DNA of 64,000 nt, from contig JBAXGW010000001.1 in NCBI GenBank assembly GCA_037139195.1, positions 62,001 to 126,000 on the forward strand. Direction: 5' to 3'. Source of the DNA: JBAXGW01 sp037139195 (GTDB lineage Bacteria; Bacteroidota; Bacteroidia; Bacteroidales; JAHJDW01). The notes under the pieces were generated by a model that had not been told where the DNA came from, ran no database searches, and saw nothing but the letters and a program-made list of their open reading frames with translations. How positions within the stretch are numbered: the stretch's first letter is position 1; the number at the start of each line of letters is the position of its first letter. Shown here one piece after another: positions 32,917 through 41,639 of the stretch. A program made the translations under genes and the position numbers.

Positions 32917-35559
32917 TTATAAAATACTATTTAATATTTCTAATGTTTTGTCAAATCTACCTGTTAAAATTACGAGTAAATCATTTTCATTAGTATTTTT
33001 AATTCCATTTTCCCATGCAAGTTCAGGCGATTCAAATATATGTAATTTTTCGATATTAAAACCCGATTTTATTGCGCCTTGTTTTAACAACTCAGTTATA
33101 TTTCCATTTTCACGTCCTCGCATATCAAATCCTTCGTAAAAATATAATTCATCATAAAACGATCCTGCTATCTCACCTAAACTAATAATTTCAGAATCGT
33201 GTCTTTCGCCTGTTGCATCAATAACACCAACTTTCCTGCCTTCAAATAAAGCTAAAAACTTATTGATTTCTGTAAAACTAACAATATTATGAGCGTAATC
33301 TATGAAAATATTTTTATTTTCCTTTTTGATAAAAGTCATTCTACCAAAAAGATTTTCCATACTAGGAACAAAGCTTGTAAGATGTAATTTTATTTTTTCA
33401 GATGGCATACCATACGCATGTAATGCAGCAATAGTTGCAAGAATATTTTCATACATCATGCTTGCTTTTCCTTGATATGTAAGCGGAATCGATGCAATTG
33501 GAAAATTAAATTTCAAACCTCCCATCATGTTTAAAACAAATGCATCATTTTCAATATAAACGGCAATTCCCTTTTGTTGTATATGGAGTTTTATATGCGG
33601 ATTCAAAGGATTCACTGAAAATAAAATCAGTTTTCCATACAATCGTTTTTTTGCATCTAAAATAAGTTCATTATCAGCATTTAAAATTGAATAACCCGTT
33701 TCGTAGACTTCTTCGGCAACCACAGATTTTGCATAAGCTAAATCTTCAATATATTTTATATCATCATGTCCAATATGTTCTTCATGTACATTTAAAAATA
33801 TTCCTATATCCGCAAATTTATAGCCAAGCCCATCGCGAATGATTCCTTCTCTGGATGTTTCAACTATAGCACATTCAATGGTTGGATCTTTTAATACAAG
33901 TTGTACCGCTTCAGGTGAAGTCATATCTCCATTTCTGAGGCAATTATTGGCAATATACAATCCTTCTGTTGTTGCTAAGCCTGTTGGCACTCCCTCTGCT
34001 GAAATACAATGATTAATTAAACAAGCAGTTATGGTTTTACCTACAGTTCCTGTTATGGAAATAAGCGGTATTCTAGTTTTGTCGTGATTAGGAAAAAGCG
34101 CATTAATAAAAGCTCCAGTTACATTTCTTGTTTTACCAAAAGTGGGCATAATATGCATACGGAAATCGGGTGCTGCATTAACCTCAAGCACAATGCCATT
34201 ATTTAAATTAATAGCTTCTGATATATCATTTGATAGAATATCAACACCAGCTACATTTAAACCAAGTGTTTTAGCTGCTCTTTCAGCAACAAACTTATTA
34301 AATGGATGAATAATATCTGTAATATCTGTAGAAGAACCACCTAATTTCACATTTCCTGAATTTTTAAGAAATAGCACCTCATTTATCGGTAAAATCGTAT
34401 CAAGTGTATAATCCTTATCTTGAATTATTTTTATTGTAGTGCCGTCAATTTCAACTTTTGAAAGTTTTCCCTTATCACCAATTTGCCTATCCGGATTTTG
34501 ATTTAAAATATCAATAAGCTTTTCTATACTACTTAATCCATCACCAACAATATATGGAGGAGTCAATTCAACACCAGCTACTAGCTTGTAATCTATTATT
34601 AATAAACGGTAATTTTTCCCTGTACTATATGGCTGAACTACAACTTCATCTTCTACTTCTGTTATCCAATTAAAAGTATGAATAATTTCCTCTTCCGTTT
34701 TTAAGTTAAATCGAACACGCTGACCAAGATACCCTTCAATTGGTTTTATTGTAATTGGCTTGTTTATTTTGTAAAAAAAAGCCAAAACATCTTCAATTTT
34801 CTTGGTTCTAATAGTTTCTAACACTGGTATTGCTGCATCTTTAAGCATTAGTGTTGAAAGATACTTATTATCAGCAGCTTCAACGGCCAAAAGATTAGTA
34901 TCAGAAGTTATTGTTGCACGTATTCTTTTTAAATATTTTCCAGTTCCTAATTGTGCTAGATTGTACGAATCTAATCTAAAATAAGGAATTTGACGTTTTT
35001 CGGCTTCATTAACAATGGCTTGTGTACTTGGACCCAAAAGTTGGTTTTCTCTGATAGAAATTAAATTGTTTGTAATTTCACTAATATCAAAAGGTTTGTC
35101 TAGTAATAGACAATTGATATAATTTACTGCCGCTTTGCCTGCATATACACCGGCAATTTCATCAAAAAAACGATATATAATATTGTAAACGCCTTGTTCT
35201 AATGTGCTTCTTGTTTTTCCATATCCAACTGGCATTCCTGCAAGTGTCTGAAATTCAATGGCAACATGCTCTATAACATGACCAAGCAATGTGCCTTCTG
35301 TAACTCGTTGAAAAAAACCACCTTTTACGCCATAAGAACAATGATGCTCATATAAAGTAGGTATTTGAGTTGATAACTTTTCGAAAAAGCCCGGTATTGC
35401 GTTAGTAAAAACTTCGTCAAAATTTTGCAAATTAAGACGAATTAAAACGATTGGACCTGCACTAAAATAATTTGCTCCACCTAAAATTTTTGTATTCTCA
35501 ATTTTTAGTGGTCCATCAACAACCTGATAATTAATATATTCGTTGATATTAAATTCCAT
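32917..35559 (-). CDS. cphA: Cyanophycin synthetase
   Basis: An 880-residue protein with the CphA1 arrangement: an N-terminal domain (1-200; 'LGHVIEHVAIEFQTLAG' is diagnostic), an ATP-grasp domain (215-480) that should attach aspartate, and a Mur-ligase-like domain (490-880) that attaches arginine. Motifs include 'KPIEGYLGQRV' (272-282), 'EVNAAPDFRMHIMP' and P-loop 'GTVGKT' (504-509), then 'HEEHIGHDDIKY' and 'DYAHN'. The product is a multi-Asp/Arg storage polymer. The P-loop has Val where GTNGKT is usual. No cyanophycinase gene lies in this window. Confidence 0.85.
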   Translation of the reverse strand: MEFNINEYINYQVVDGPLKIENTKILGGANYFSAGPIVLIRLNLQNFDEVFTNAIPGFFEKLSTQIPTLYEHHCSYGVKGGFFQRVTEGTLLGHVIEHVAIEFQTLAGMPVGYGKTRSTLEQGVYNIIYRFFDEIAGVYAGKAAVNYINCLLLDKPFDISEITNNLISIRENQLLGPSTQAIVNEAEKRQIPYFRLDSYNLAQLGTGKYLKRIRATITSDTNLLAVEAADNKYLSTLMLKDAAIPVLETIRTKKIEDVLAFFYKINKPITIKPIEGYLGQRVRFNLKTEEEIIHTFNWITEVEDEVVVQPYSTGKNYRLLIIDYKLVAGVELTPPYIVGDGLSSIEKLIDILNQNPDRQIGDKGKLSKVEIDGTTIKIIQDKDYTLDTILPINEVLFLKNSGNVKLGGSSTDITDIIHPFNKFVAERAAKTLGLNVAGVDILSNDISEAINLNNGIVLEVNAAPDFRMHIMPTFGKTRNVTGAFINALFPNHDKTRIPLISITGTVGKTITACLINHCISAEGVPTGLATTEGLYIANNCLRNGDMTSPEAVQLVLKDPTIECAIVETSREGIIRDGLGYKFADIGIFLNVHEEHIGHDDIKYIEDLAYAKSVVAEEVYETGYSILNADNELILDAKKRLYGKLILFSVNPLNPHIKLHIQQKGIAVYIENDAFVLNMMGGLKFNFPIASIPLTYQGKASMMYENILATIAALHAYGMPSEKIKLHLTSFVPSMENLFGRMTFIKKENKNIFIDYAHNIVSFTEINKFLALFEGRKVGVIDATGERHDSEIISLGEIAGSFYDELYFYEGFDMRGRENGNITELLKQGAIKSGFNIEKLHIFESPELAWENGIKNTNENDLLVILTGRFDKTLEILNSIL

Positions 35560-35615
35560 TATATTTTTATTTAATATCTATCAATATTACTAATTTTTTT
35601 CTTTAAAAAAAAAAT

Positions 35616-35623
35616 TATCTTTA
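35616..35623 (+). promoter_or_regulatory. Near-consensus -7 box before coiled-coil gene
   Basis: TATCTTTA, one base off TAnnTTTG, lies 30 bases before the ATG at 35653. The region is AT-rich with no other structure seen. Confidence 0.3.
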
Positions 35624-35652
35624 CATCGAAATTATTTACATGCTAAGCTATT

Positions 35653-36519
35653 ATGAGTAAGAGTATTATTATATCCGTTTTATTTTTTTTGTCTATAACA
35701 ACAACGGGCCTATTTGCACAAGACGACATTAAAGTGTTAATCAACAAGAGAGACTCCAGCTATTCTGTATTTCAGAAAAATAAATCAACGATAGAAGTTG
35801 ATTCAATATCTAGCAAATTGTCAAAGCAAATTAAATCGATGAATGAAATTATTGAAGAAGATAATTTAATTATAGATTTAATTAATGAAAAATTAGATCA
35901 ATTTTCTAGCGATACTTCTGTAACAAACAAAAAGAATAGAGAGATTGAAGGTTTGACAAAAGAGTTGGACAATAAAAACAATGCATTTGGTATTTTTCTG
36001 GTTCTTAGTGTAGTAATGGGCGGATTAATGGTATTGTTTATACTGCTATTTATTAATAGTTCAATTAGCAAACGCAAGTATATTACAAACAATGCTAATT
36101 CCGACGAGTTAGCAAAAAAATATCTAGAAGAAAGAGATATCCTATTAAGCAATATTAATGAAAATGACAATTCGCTAAATAATGAATATGCGACTCTTAA
36201 AGAAATTAGCGACAAAGAATTAAAAAAGCAAAAAGAAATTCAAGAAGCTTTGAAAAAAGAAATTGAACGATTGAATACCGAATTTTTTAAAGCAGAAGCA
36301 ATTGCTCATAATTCAAAAGTAGAAAATGCAAACCTTCAAAATGAAATTGATGATCTGCGCGATATGCTTAAACAATTATCCAATGTGCCTCGCGAAAAAA
36401 TAGAAGAAATGGAATTGAATTTTTTGAAGCTTGAAAAATTAAGTCAACTACTTGAAAACAAAGCTATTAATGAAGAAGAATTTGAAAACAAGAAAAAAGA
36501 TTTGTTAAACGAAATATAA
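35653..36519 (+). CDS. Membrane-anchored coiled-coil protein with SHOCT-like tail
   Basis: A 288-residue protein: a signal peptide or anchor (1-23), a Ser/Thr-rich coil (25-110), one strong membrane helix (about 112-135), a long charged coiled coil (about 150-245) and a final helical pair 'EKLSQLLENKAINEEEFENK' that matches the SHOCT motif at many protein C termini. It could act as a scaffold, with the coil in the cytoplasm. The TPR protein gene follows 8 bases on, so the two probably work together. No catalytic residues. Confidence 0.65.
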   Translation: MSKSIIISVLFFLSITTTGLFAQDDIKVLINKRDSSYSVFQKNKSTIEVDSISSKLSKQIKSMNEIIEEDNLIIDLINEKLDQFSSDTSVTNKKNREIEGLTKELDNKNNAFGIFLVLSVVMGGLMVLFILLFINSSISKRKYITNNANSDELAKKYLEERDILLSNINENDNSLNNEYATLKEISDKELKKQKEIQEALKKEIERLNTEFFKAEAIAHNSKVENANLQNEIDDLRDMLKQLSNVPREKIEEMELNFLKLEKLSQLLENKAINEEEFENKKKDLLNEI

Positions 36520-36527
36520 TCTAAATA

Positions 36528-37934
36528 GTGAAAAGAATATTCTTGATTATTGTTGTTTTATTTTCGTCGTTTTTTTCAATTGCAGAGAACATAGATTCTT
36601 TATTATTGACTATAAACAAACTGTCTGATTCAAAAAAAGCAGAAAAATATATTTCATTAATAAAAACATATAGAGCCAACAACCCACTTCTTGCATTTGA
36701 ACTTTCGGAACAAGCTTATAAATTTGCTAAGCTTAATGAGAAACCTTTTGAAATTGCAAATATTTCGAAGGAATTTGCTATTTGTTATTATTGGAATAGT
36801 GAAATTGATTCTGCAATATATAAATACAACGAAGCTATTCTTAATTTCAAAATTATTAATAATACGAAAGAAATTGCAAATTGCAAAAACAACATTGGTC
36901 TATGTTATACTGATATTGCTGAATATAAAAAGGCTTTAATCCATTTCAATCAAGCATTATCTTTTTACTCCTTAAATAACGATAGCATTTCAATTGCCGA
37001 TGTAAACAATAATATTGGAATGCTTTTGCATTTAATGGGAAGGTACAATCAAGCACTCGATAAATACAAATTTGCGTTAGCCATTTATAAGCAAAACAAT
37101 AAAACTAATGATGCAGCAGAAGTTTTTCAAAACACAGGAGTTACTTATCAATCAATTGGAAACTATGCTTTAGCAATTGATTATTTTCAAAAAGCGCTTG
37201 AATTATTTGTTGTTAAAAACGATAAATACGGAATTGCTAAATCAAACAATAACATTGGCTATGTGCTTTATTTAATTGATGATTTTAAAAATTCTGTCAA
37301 ATACTTGAATCAATCCATACGAATAAAAGAGTCAATTGAAGATAATGATGGAATAGCCACTTCATTACTTACAATCGGCAAAATTGATCAAGAACAAAAA
37401 AACTACAATTCAGCTGAAAACAGATTTAGGCAATGCTTGAAAATATTTGAAGAAACTGATAATCAACGAATGATATTGAATTCTTATATTTTGTTAGCTT
37501 TGAATTATAGAAGCAAAAATGAAATATCTACAGCGATTCATTTTCTAAATGCAGCTCTAGAAAAAGCAACTGAACAAGATGCATGGCAAGAATTGATTGA
37601 AGTTCACAATACTTTTTCGCTAATATATTCAGAAAGCTCAAATTACAAATTAGCTTACGATCATTTATTACTTGCTTCTAATTATAAAGACTCCGTTTTT
37701 AATGAGCAATTATTATTGAAATCGTCTGATAATAATGGCTATATAAACAATGAGAATAGTGTTAGCAACAATAATATGAACTCGGGAAAATTAAGTATAT
37801 TTGCAAATATTTTAATATATTTATCAATCTTTATTGTATTTTTGATAATTGTGTGTGTATATTTTTCTGAACGCAAGAAAAACAGACACTTAAAACGAAG
37901 AATTAAACAAATAGAAAACTCACAAATAAAATAA
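36528..37934 (+). CDS. TPR-repeat protein with signal peptide and C-terminal membrane anchor
   Basis: A 468-residue protein. A signal peptide covers residues 1-19. Tandem tetratricopeptide repeats run from about 35 to 380, marked by 'NNIGLCYTDIAEYKKALIHF', 'GMLLHLMGRYNQALDKY' and 'AVNYQSIGNYALAIDYF'-like steps. One hydrophobic helix (about 420-445) precedes a short basic tail. In Bacteroidota such proteins are often sensor parts of hybrid kinases; here no kinase domain follows. GTG is the start codon. It shares an operon with the coiled-coil/SHOCT gene and is followed, four bases on, by the thioadenosine phosphorylase gene. Confidence 0.75.
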   Translation: MKRIFLIIVVLFSSFFSIAENIDSLLLTINKLSDSKKAEKYISLIKTYRANNPLLAFELSEQAYKFAKLNEKPFEIANISKEFAICYYWNSEIDSAIYKYNEAILNFKIINNTKEIANCKNNIGLCYTDIAEYKKALIHFNQALSFYSLNNDSISIADVNNNIGMLLHLMGRYNQALDKYKFALAIYKQNNKTNDAAEVFQNTGVTYQSIGNYALAIDYFQKALELFVVKNDKYGIAKSNNNIGYVLYLIDDFKNSVKYLNQSIRIKESIEDNDGIATSLLTIGKIDQEQKNYNSAENRFRQCLKIFEETDNQRMILNSYILLALNYRSKNEISTAIHFLNAALEKATEQDAWQELIEVHNTFSLIYSESSNYKLAYDHLLLASNYKDSVFNEQLLLKSSDNNGYINNENSVSNNNMNSGKLSIFANILIYLSIFIVFLIIVCVYFSERKKNRHLKRRIKQIENSQIK

Positions 37935-37938
37935 TAAA

Positions 37939-38685
37939 ATGGCAAAAATTGGTATTATAGGTGGTTCAGGATTAGAAAATTTAGATTTTTTTGAACAATC
38001 AAAAAAAATTAAAGCAAAAACAAAATATGGAGCGCCTAGTTCTGAACTATTATGTGGCACAATTGGTAAAAACGAAGTTGTAATATTATCAAGACATGAC
38101 AAAAACCATACAATTACACCTTCAAAAATAAACAACCGTGCTAATATCATGGCATTGAAAGAAGCTGGATGCACTCATATTATTGCAACAACAGCATGCG
38201 GCAGTTTGCAAGGTCATATTCACCGTGGTGATATAGTATTTCTAAATCAATTTATAGATTTTACCAAACATAGAGAAACTACTTTTTTTGATGAATTTGG
38301 AAACGATGAATTGAATCATACTCCAATGGCTAGTCCATTTGACGAATATCTTAGAACTAATTTAATTGCCGCTGCTTCAAAAATAAAAATAAGATATCAT
38401 ATTGAAGGTACAGTTGTTACCATTGAAGGTCCTCGTTTTTCTACTCAGGCTGAATCTAGAATGTTTAAATTGTGGGGTGCTGATGTTATTAATATGACTA
38501 CAGCCCCGGAAGCAATTTTAGCAAATGAAATTGGTATTCCTTATGCGGCCATAGCACTAAGCACTGATTATGATTGCTGGAAAGTAGACGAAAATGCAGT
38601 TACTTGGGAAGAAGTTTTAGCCGTTTTTAAAAGCAATGTTGAAAACCTAGAGCAATTATTGCTTGCAGCAGTTGATTCAATTTAA
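37939..38685 (+). CDS. S-methyl-5'-thioadenosine phosphorylase (MTAP/PNP family)
   Basis: A 248-residue phosphorylase. Family motifs visible are the phosphate-binding 'GIIGGSGLENLDFF', 'VVILSRHDKNH' and the ribose/base pocket 'VVTIEGPRFSTQAESRMFK' followed by 'INMTTAPEAILANE' and 'STDYDCW'. The MTAP type rather than PNP is favoured by 'GPRFST' and the Asp near the base (TDYDC), but the specificity residues cannot be decided by eye. The enzyme recycles methylthioadenosine to methionine and adenine. Tandem with the TPR gene, which is probably chance. Confidence 0.85.
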   Translation: MAKIGIIGGSGLENLDFFEQSKKIKAKTKYGAPSSELLCGTIGKNEVVILSRHDKNHTITPSKINNRANIMALKEAGCTHIIATTACGSLQGHIHRGDIVFLNQFIDFTKHRETTFFDEFGNDELNHTPMASPFDEYLRTNLIAAASKIKIRYHIEGTVVTIEGPRFSTQAESRMFKLWGADVINMTTAPEAILANEIGIPYAAIALSTDYDCWKVDENAVTWEEVLAVFKSNVENLEQLLLAAVDSI

Positions 38686-38710
38686 CATCCATTTGATTTT
38701 TAAATAATTT

Positions 38711-38827
38711 ATGAAAAAATTTAGATGCGAAGTTTGTGGATATATTTTGGAAACTGATTCAGCACCAAAAGAAGAATGCCCTGTTTGCGGAGCTGAAGTT
38801 GAAGCATATATCGAAATAGAAGATTAG
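38711..38827 (+). CDS. Small rubredoxin-like metal-binding protein (38 aa)
   Basis: A 38-codon frame with two Cys pairs: 'CEVCGYIL' near the start and 'CPVCGAEV' further on, at the spacing of rubredoxin or a rubrerythrin C-terminal domain. An acidic tail ends the protein. The C-x-x-C-G and C-P-x-C-G pattern is strong evidence for a metal knuckle. It lies 25 bases after the phosphorylase stop and 20 bases before the hybrid kinase, so it is probably expressed with both. It may carry electrons or iron, or be a zinc ribbon. Confidence 0.75.
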   Translation: MKKFRCEVCGYILETDSAPKEECPVCGAEVEAYIEIED

Positions 38828-38847
38828 AACAATTAAAACTTATTAAT

Positions 38848-40713
38848 TTGCAAGCCGACTTTTTTGAATTATTAATTGAACGTATTCGTCATGGAATTCT
38901 TGATTCTGTTGATGATTTTGATATTCCTGACCCTATTCTAAGAGGTCAGGCTAACGAATTGTTTTCTGTTATTAATTCAAATTACATAGAAAAAAATTGG
39001 GCTGAGAAAAGAATTGATATTTTTAATAATACTTTACTTGAATATGCTCAACATAATTACACTGCTTCTATAAACTATTCTGGAGAAGAAGAAATATTTG
39101 ATAGCACTGCAGTTGCAATTAATTGCTTGGGAGAAGAATTAAATCATTCAACTGTTACGCGTGATTTCTTAGAAGATATTTTCAACTCTTTGGACGACAT
39201 GATGATTGTTGTTAATCTTGATGGGGAAATAATCTTTATTAATGATTATGCACTTGATAAATTAGGATACGATAGAGATGAAATATTAAAAAGCAATATA
39301 TTTATACTTCTTCCTAACGAAATAAATTTTTTAGATGCTATAAATAAAAAACCATTCGATCCAAACAATGTTCTCCTTAGAAAAGAAGGCGATTTAATTC
39401 AAGTTTCTATTAAAATATCTTCGTATGTTAGAGGAGACAATGAAATTGTTGGGGCTGTTATAATTGCTCATGACGTTTCTGAGCTTGTTAAATACAAATC
39501 AGAAAACGAACTACAAAACAAAGAAATTAAAGATATTAATCGTATTCTATCATATAAGAATGCCGAACTATACAAAGCAAAAATTAAAGCCGAAGAATCG
39601 GACAAACTAAAATCTTCATTTCTTGCAAATATAAGCCACGAGATTCGAACACCAATGAATTCTATTATTGGATTTTCTGATTTATTATCAAATAATGACA
39701 ACGATAAAGAATCTCAAAAAACTTTTATTGAAATTATTAAAACAAATTCAAATCAACTATTATCAATTATAAATGATATTATTGATATTTCTAAAATAGA
39801 ATCTGGCTTGCTTCATATAAATGAATCACCTGTTGATATAAACCTATTTATTAGCGAAATTGTTAATTCTTTTTCTCAAACTGACAAAATACGATCTGGA
39901 GATATTGAGTTAACACTTATTGTTCCTAATGATTTAAATGCATTAATAGACAGAACAAAGGTTTTTCAGATACTAAACAACCTCATTAACAACGCATTAA
40001 AATTTACTGATAAAGGTAAAATTGAAGTTGAATGGGTATTACAAAGAGACAAATATTTGATGTTCTCTGTTAAAGACACTGGCATTGGAATATCTGAAGA
40101 AAACAAAAAAACTGTTTTTAATCGATTTAAACAAATAAACGAAGGATTAGGGCGAAAATATGGTGGCAACGGCTTAGGTTTGTCAATATCGAAAGGTCTT
40201 GTAGAGCTTCATGGTGGTTCTATTTGGTTTGAATCAAAACTGGGAGTAGGCTCTGCATTTTACTTTCAAATTCCTTATAAAACTATTTCTCGTTTTTCGG
40301 AGAAAACACTTAAAGAAGAAATATCTAAATCAACCTATACTTGGAACGAAAAAACCGTTTTGGTTGTTGAAGATAATCCGTTAAACATGTTACTTTTTGA
40401 AAGTGCTCTTAAAAAGACTTTTATCAATATTTTAAAAGCAGAAACTGGTAATGAAGCTATTGAAATTACAAGAAAAAACCCTTCAATAGATATAATCTTA
40501 ATGGATATTCAACTTCCTGATATTACTGGGCTTGAAGCTACCGAAAAAATACGCACCTTTAATACCAAAGTGGTTGTAATTGCTCAAACTGCAAATGTAC
40601 TGTCTGATGCAATAAAAGAAAACTCTATTAATGCAGGATGTGATGATTTTGTTTCAAAACCAATAAAAATGGATTATTTGTTCAGTATGATGGATTATTA
40701 TTTTGAGAATTAA
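38848..40713 (+). CDS. Hybrid histidine kinase: PAS, HisKA, HATPase, receiver
   Basis: A 621-residue soluble hybrid kinase. It has an N-terminal helical region (1-110), a PAS domain (about 111-215), a HisKA helix with His264 ('NISHEIRTPM'), an ATPase domain with N-box 'NNLINNALKFT', G1 'DTGIGISE' and G2 'GGNGLGLS' (to about 475), and a receiver domain (502-621) with Asp553 ('ILMDIQLPD'). There is no membrane helix, so an intracellular signal is sensed by PAS. TTG at 38848 is the apparent start. A receiver without output domain fits relay to an Hpt protein (32544-32894). Confidence 0.92.
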   Translation: MQADFFELLIERIRHGILDSVDDFDIPDPILRGQANELFSVINSNYIEKNWAEKRIDIFNNTLLEYAQHNYTASINYSGEEEIFDSTAVAINCLGEELNHSTVTRDFLEDIFNSLDDMMIVVNLDGEIIFINDYALDKLGYDRDEILKSNIFILLPNEINFLDAINKKPFDPNNVLLRKEGDLIQVSIKISSYVRGDNEIVGAVIIAHDVSELVKYKSENELQNKEIKDINRILSYKNAELYKAKIKAEESDKLKSSFLANISHEIRTPMNSIIGFSDLLSNNDNDKESQKTFIEIIKTNSNQLLSIINDIIDISKIESGLLHINESPVDINLFISEIVNSFSQTDKIRSGDIELTLIVPNDLNALIDRTKVFQILNNLINNALKFTDKGKIEVEWVLQRDKYLMFSVKDTGIGISEENKKTVFNRFKQINEGLGRKYGGNGLGLSISKGLVELHGGSIWFESKLGVGSAFYFQIPYKTISRFSEKTLKEEISKSTYTWNEKTVLVVEDNPLNMLLFESALKKTFINILKAETGNEAIEITRKNPSIDIILMDIQLPDITGLEATEKIRTFNTKVVVIAQTANVLSDAIKENSINAGCDDFVSKPIKMDYLFSMMDYYFEN

Positions 40714-40729
40714 ACAGGATAAATAAAAA

Positions 40730-41254
40730 CTATTCACTCTGATATTCACCAAATGTCTTATCATCATAAAACATTACAATACGCTGAATTTTTTTAGGTG
40801 TTTTTAAAACTTCCTCTATTTTCTCAATCACCTGTTTTGGCTCTGATTTATAAGTTACACTTGCTCCTACTTCTTCAACAATTTGATTTGCATTTGAAAT
40901 TTTATTCATAACACTAGCCGTACGCTGACTAGGCTCAAAATCGGGATTTGAGAAGATAGTCGTTTGACTTTTAGTTTGCTTTTCTATAAGTTTTGGTGCA
41001 GATTGAGCCTGTGTATATTCTTCTGTATTGAATAATGTTAGCACATCTTTATTCATTTCGCCTTTTCCATTTATCAACCAATCGGAACTAATATCGGGAT
41101 ACGTTTTTAGAATACGCTGCATGAAATCTAAACTCGGATTATTTCTTCCAGATAAAATATGAGAAACAGCAGAGCGTTGAACTCCAATTTTATCGGCAAA
41201 AACTGCCGCAGTTATGTTCTTTACTTTTAAGATTAAACGAATTCTACTTTCCAT
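40730..41254 (-). CDS. XRE-family helix-turn-helix regulator
   Basis: A 174-residue regulator. Residues 1-60 are a helix-turn-helix of the Cro/XRE type: 'AAVFADKIGVQRSAVSHILS' with 'RNNPSLDFMQRILKTYP'. The next 100 residues, Gln/Ser/Lys-rich with 'SASVTYKSEPKQVIEKIEEV'-like segments, are unclassified and may be a signal or oligomerisation part. The 385 bases upstream hold many copies of the palindrome TTACATTTGTAA, which is likely the regulator's own operator array. Confidence 0.85.
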   Translation of the reverse strand: MESRIRLILKVKNITAAVFADKIGVQRSAVSHILSGRNNPSLDFMQRILKTYPDISSDWLINGKGEMNKDVLTLFNTEEYTQAQSAPKLIEKQTKSQTTIFSNPDFEPSQRTASVMNKISNANQIVEEVGASVTYKSEPKQVIEKIEEVLKTPKKIQRIVMFYDDKTFGEYQSE

Positions 41255-41291
41255 AATTTATATTATTTAATTTATTTTTCTAGCCTATAAT

Positions 41292-41583
41292 TTACATTTG
41301 TAATCATTAATAATTTACATTTTAAGCACGTTTTTTCAATAATTTACATTTGTAATTTTACTGTTATTCAATAATTTACAATCTATTATACATCTATATA
41401 AAACCATTTAAAACGCTGTAATTCAATTATCAAGCTACAAGCTAAGCAATTAATATATAAAGTTACATTTGTAAATTACTATATGTTACTTTTGTAAACA
41501 TGAAATTCACAATTGTAATCCTTTGATTTGTTACAAATGTATACTTCATTTTCGTTATTTTGTTACAGTTTTACTTAAGTAAA
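41292..41583. promoter_or_regulatory. Array of TTACA-NN-TGTAA palindromes upstream of the XRE gene
   Basis: Exact copies of TTACATTTGTAA lie at 41292-41303, 41344-41355 and 41463-41474. One-mismatch copies are at 41486-41497 (TTACTTTTGTAA) and 41531-41542 (TTACAAATGTAT). Half-sites (TTACA) lie at about 41315 and 41376. A further palindrome, TTTACTTAAGTAAA, is at 41570-41583. The region separates the XRE gene (left, minus) from the peptidase gene (right, plus), so one repressor may control both. Confidence 0.75.
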
Positions 41584-41599
41584 CTTTAATTAGTTTGGA

Positions 41600-41607
41600 T
41601 AATTTTG
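41600..41607 (+). promoter_or_regulatory. Bacteroidota -7 promoter box
   Basis: TAATTTTG, an exact TAnnTTTG match, lies 32 bases before the ATG at 41640. The palindrome at 41570-41583 sits just upstream, where a repressor or activator would act. Confidence 0.45.
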
Positions 41608-41639
41608 TTTAATTTAGAACCTTCATAAACTAAAAACAA

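Noticed and set aside
41292..41542. CRISPR array
   Set aside because: The 12-base palindromes have no uniform spacers; they look like operators instead.
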